In this document: in pieces, positions 62,857 through 64,000 of the stretch
How the letters are laid out: each line of letters starts with the position of its first letter
Numbering within the stretch: the stretch's first letter is position 1
DNA from: Closterium sp. NIES-65
Taxonomy: Eukaryota; Streptophyta; Zygnematophyceae; Desmidiales; Closteriaceae
Length of the DNA stretch: 64,000 nt
Direction of reading: 5' to 3'
Assembly: GCA_948144175.1 (NCBI GenBank)
Contig: CANXME010002096.1
Span: 744,001 to 808,000 of the forward strand
Notes under the pieces: model-generated
What the model was told of the DNA's origin: nothing
Database searches by the model: none
What the model saw: only the letters and a program-made list of their open reading frames with translations
Made by a program: the position numbers and the translations under genes

Positions 62857-64000
62857 ATGGCTGAATATAATATCGCGACACGGACGCATGAGCAACTTGT
62901 GAGCCAGCTCGAGAATTCCGCTCTCAAATTTGCGACGCTCTCGGCGCAACTTGACGCCGCCCGCCGGTAGTCGGCGACGAATGCACCTCCAGCAACACCA
63001 ACACCCCCAAATGCACCTGCACAGTTGCATGAGCCAATCATCGTTTCGTCCGGAACTCCGTCACAGCACGACATCGTGGGACAGCGCTCAAGCATAGCCA
63101 GCGATGGCGCAACCCAGTCAATGCCCGGCATGACGAGGAACAGGGCCGCTCCGACCATGAATCCACCGCGCGAAACGCGTCGTCACGTCAAATTTGCGAC
63201 GCCAGCAGGCACCGATGACATTTACGAGCCGATGCCGCTCAAGCCGCAGTGTCAAACTATATGTGCTGCTTGTTGTGTAGGCTGTAGTGGGGTAGCCCAT
63301 ATGGGGTACAACCCAAATTAGGGTTTGCTACTTGTACCCATCCTGCTGCTAGTTCATTCATTCCTGTTCGTTATTCTGACACGTAGCGCCCGCCCTGCTT
63401 CGATCCTAGCCAACGCGGGAGTCCGACGGTTCAATCGTGGATTTTCACGATGAACGTATTTTTCAACGCCAATTACGTCGACGCGGACGCAGCGAAGATT
63501 CGATATGCAGTTTCGCTGCTACGGGGCCCCGCCATGGACTGGTGGCGAGTGATCGTCACCTCGCCGCACGCCTACGAGCCGCCGTCGCAAGAGGAAGAGC
63601 CCACGGGGCTGGCCGTTACCTGGCGTTCTGTTTGCGAAATCGCCCAGTACAGCACATGGGATGCGTGGTGCGCAGGGCTTCGGGCGCGCTTCGAGCCGAT
63701 CGCAGCTTCAATCTCGGCGCGTCAGAGACTACGCACTAGGCGAGAGCTCTCGTTGGTTCAAGACTATACAAGCGGTTTTCTCGCCCTATGCGAACAATTC
63801 GGATACATGCACGAAGCGGAGCGGGTGGACCGTTACGTCGGAGGGTTGAAGCCGGACATCTCGCACAAAATTATGCTACGTGGATTCTCGAACTTCAACG
63901 AGATTCTCGCGCTCGCCGAGAAAATCGACATATTGCGCCGACTGAGGCCGGGGTCCTACTACGGACATCGCCCTCGGGGACCGACCGAGCACGCCACCGT
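62857..64000 (+). pseudogene. Gag of gypsy element D (runs off the window), split by a solo LTR
   Basis: Start MAEYNIATRTHEQLVSQLEN parallels gypsy E gag. A TAG at about 62968 breaks it early. After the solo LTR the same protein continues (RPPCFDPSQRGSPTVQSW, LLRGPAMDWWRVIV, WDAWCAGLRARFEPIAAS) to the window edge. The stretch 62697-62856 matches the E leader just after the primer site (CTCTCGGACCGC). Confidence 0.9.
63250..63381 (+). mobile_element. Solo copia LTR inside gypsy D gag, TSD CGCAG/CGTAG
   Basis: 132 bp, TGTCAAACTATATGTGC to TTCTGACA, with the copia LTR core GGCTGTAGTGGGGTAGCCCA. It interrupts the gag between the codons of PLKPQ and RPPCFDPS. CGCAG (63245-63249) and CGTAG (63382-63386) are a five-base target duplication with one C to T change. 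Confidence 0.92.

Noticed and set aside
466..62970. Reassignment of TAG to a sense codon
   Set aside because: The receptor-kinase and gypsy gag frames end in TAG, several TAGs replace residues other than glutamine, and the intact gypsy E pol has none internally.
1..64000. tRNA or rRNA genes
   Set aside because: None recognised by eye; the only tRNA-related sequences are the primer-binding sites of the retroelements. A covariance-model search would be needed to exclude small RNAs.

Overview
The window looks like nuclear DNA of a GC-rich streptophyte: a charophyte alga (Zygnematophyceae-like) or a non-seed land plant. The host genes have plant-type architectures: an 11S-globulin-like double cupin, a plant J-protein with a DUF3444 domain, a CGI-58-type hydrolase, a receptor-like kinase and an AANAT-type acetyltransferase. 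Introns are GT-AG, several transposable elements are primed by initiator tRNA-Met, and Ty1/copia and Ty3/gypsy elements are abundant. No species can be named from the sequence alone.

Layout. 1-1,9xx: decayed, gag-less Ty3/gypsy element on the minus strand. 1,990-3,935: 5'-truncated copia relic (F, plus). 4,453-5,004: MITE with TA target duplication. 5,515-8,001: cupin gene (minus). 9,755-15,964: J-DUF3444 gene (minus). 17,294-22,808: young, apparently intact gypsy chromovirus (E, plus) with identical LTRs and a 5-bp target duplication. 23,164-29,386: CGI-58-like alpha/beta hydrolase (minus). 30,406-37,562: receptor-like (pseudo)kinase ending in a RING finger (minus). 38,239-39,967: GNAT acetyltransferase (minus). 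40,265-64,000: a four-level nest of retroelements, gypsy D (plus) containing copia C (minus), containing copia B (plus), containing copia A (minus). D also carries a solo copia LTR, and C carries a second MITE.

All five host genes lie on the minus strand. I rebuilt their exons from splice-site phase, and in each the summed coding length is a multiple of three. They share one striking property: short segments spanning exon-intron junctions (or the start codon) are tandemly copied into the neighbouring intron or leader. The extreme case is a 19-bp unit carrying a complete 5' splice site, repeated 52 times at the end of exon 1 of the J-protein gene. A milder case is a 28-bp donor unit repeated four times in the hydrolase gene.

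Other points of interest are: a canonical -1 frameshift cassette between gag and pol of element E (GGGAAAC, 7-nt spacer, 8-bp stem, possible pseudoknot); the receptor-pseudokinase-RING fusion; the fully resolved nested insertions with target duplications; and a strong excess of TAG among the stop codons that have broken the old elements. The host genes encode unrelated functions (storage/secretion, chaperone, lipid metabolism, signalling, acetylation), and I see no pathway or operon-like logic linking them.
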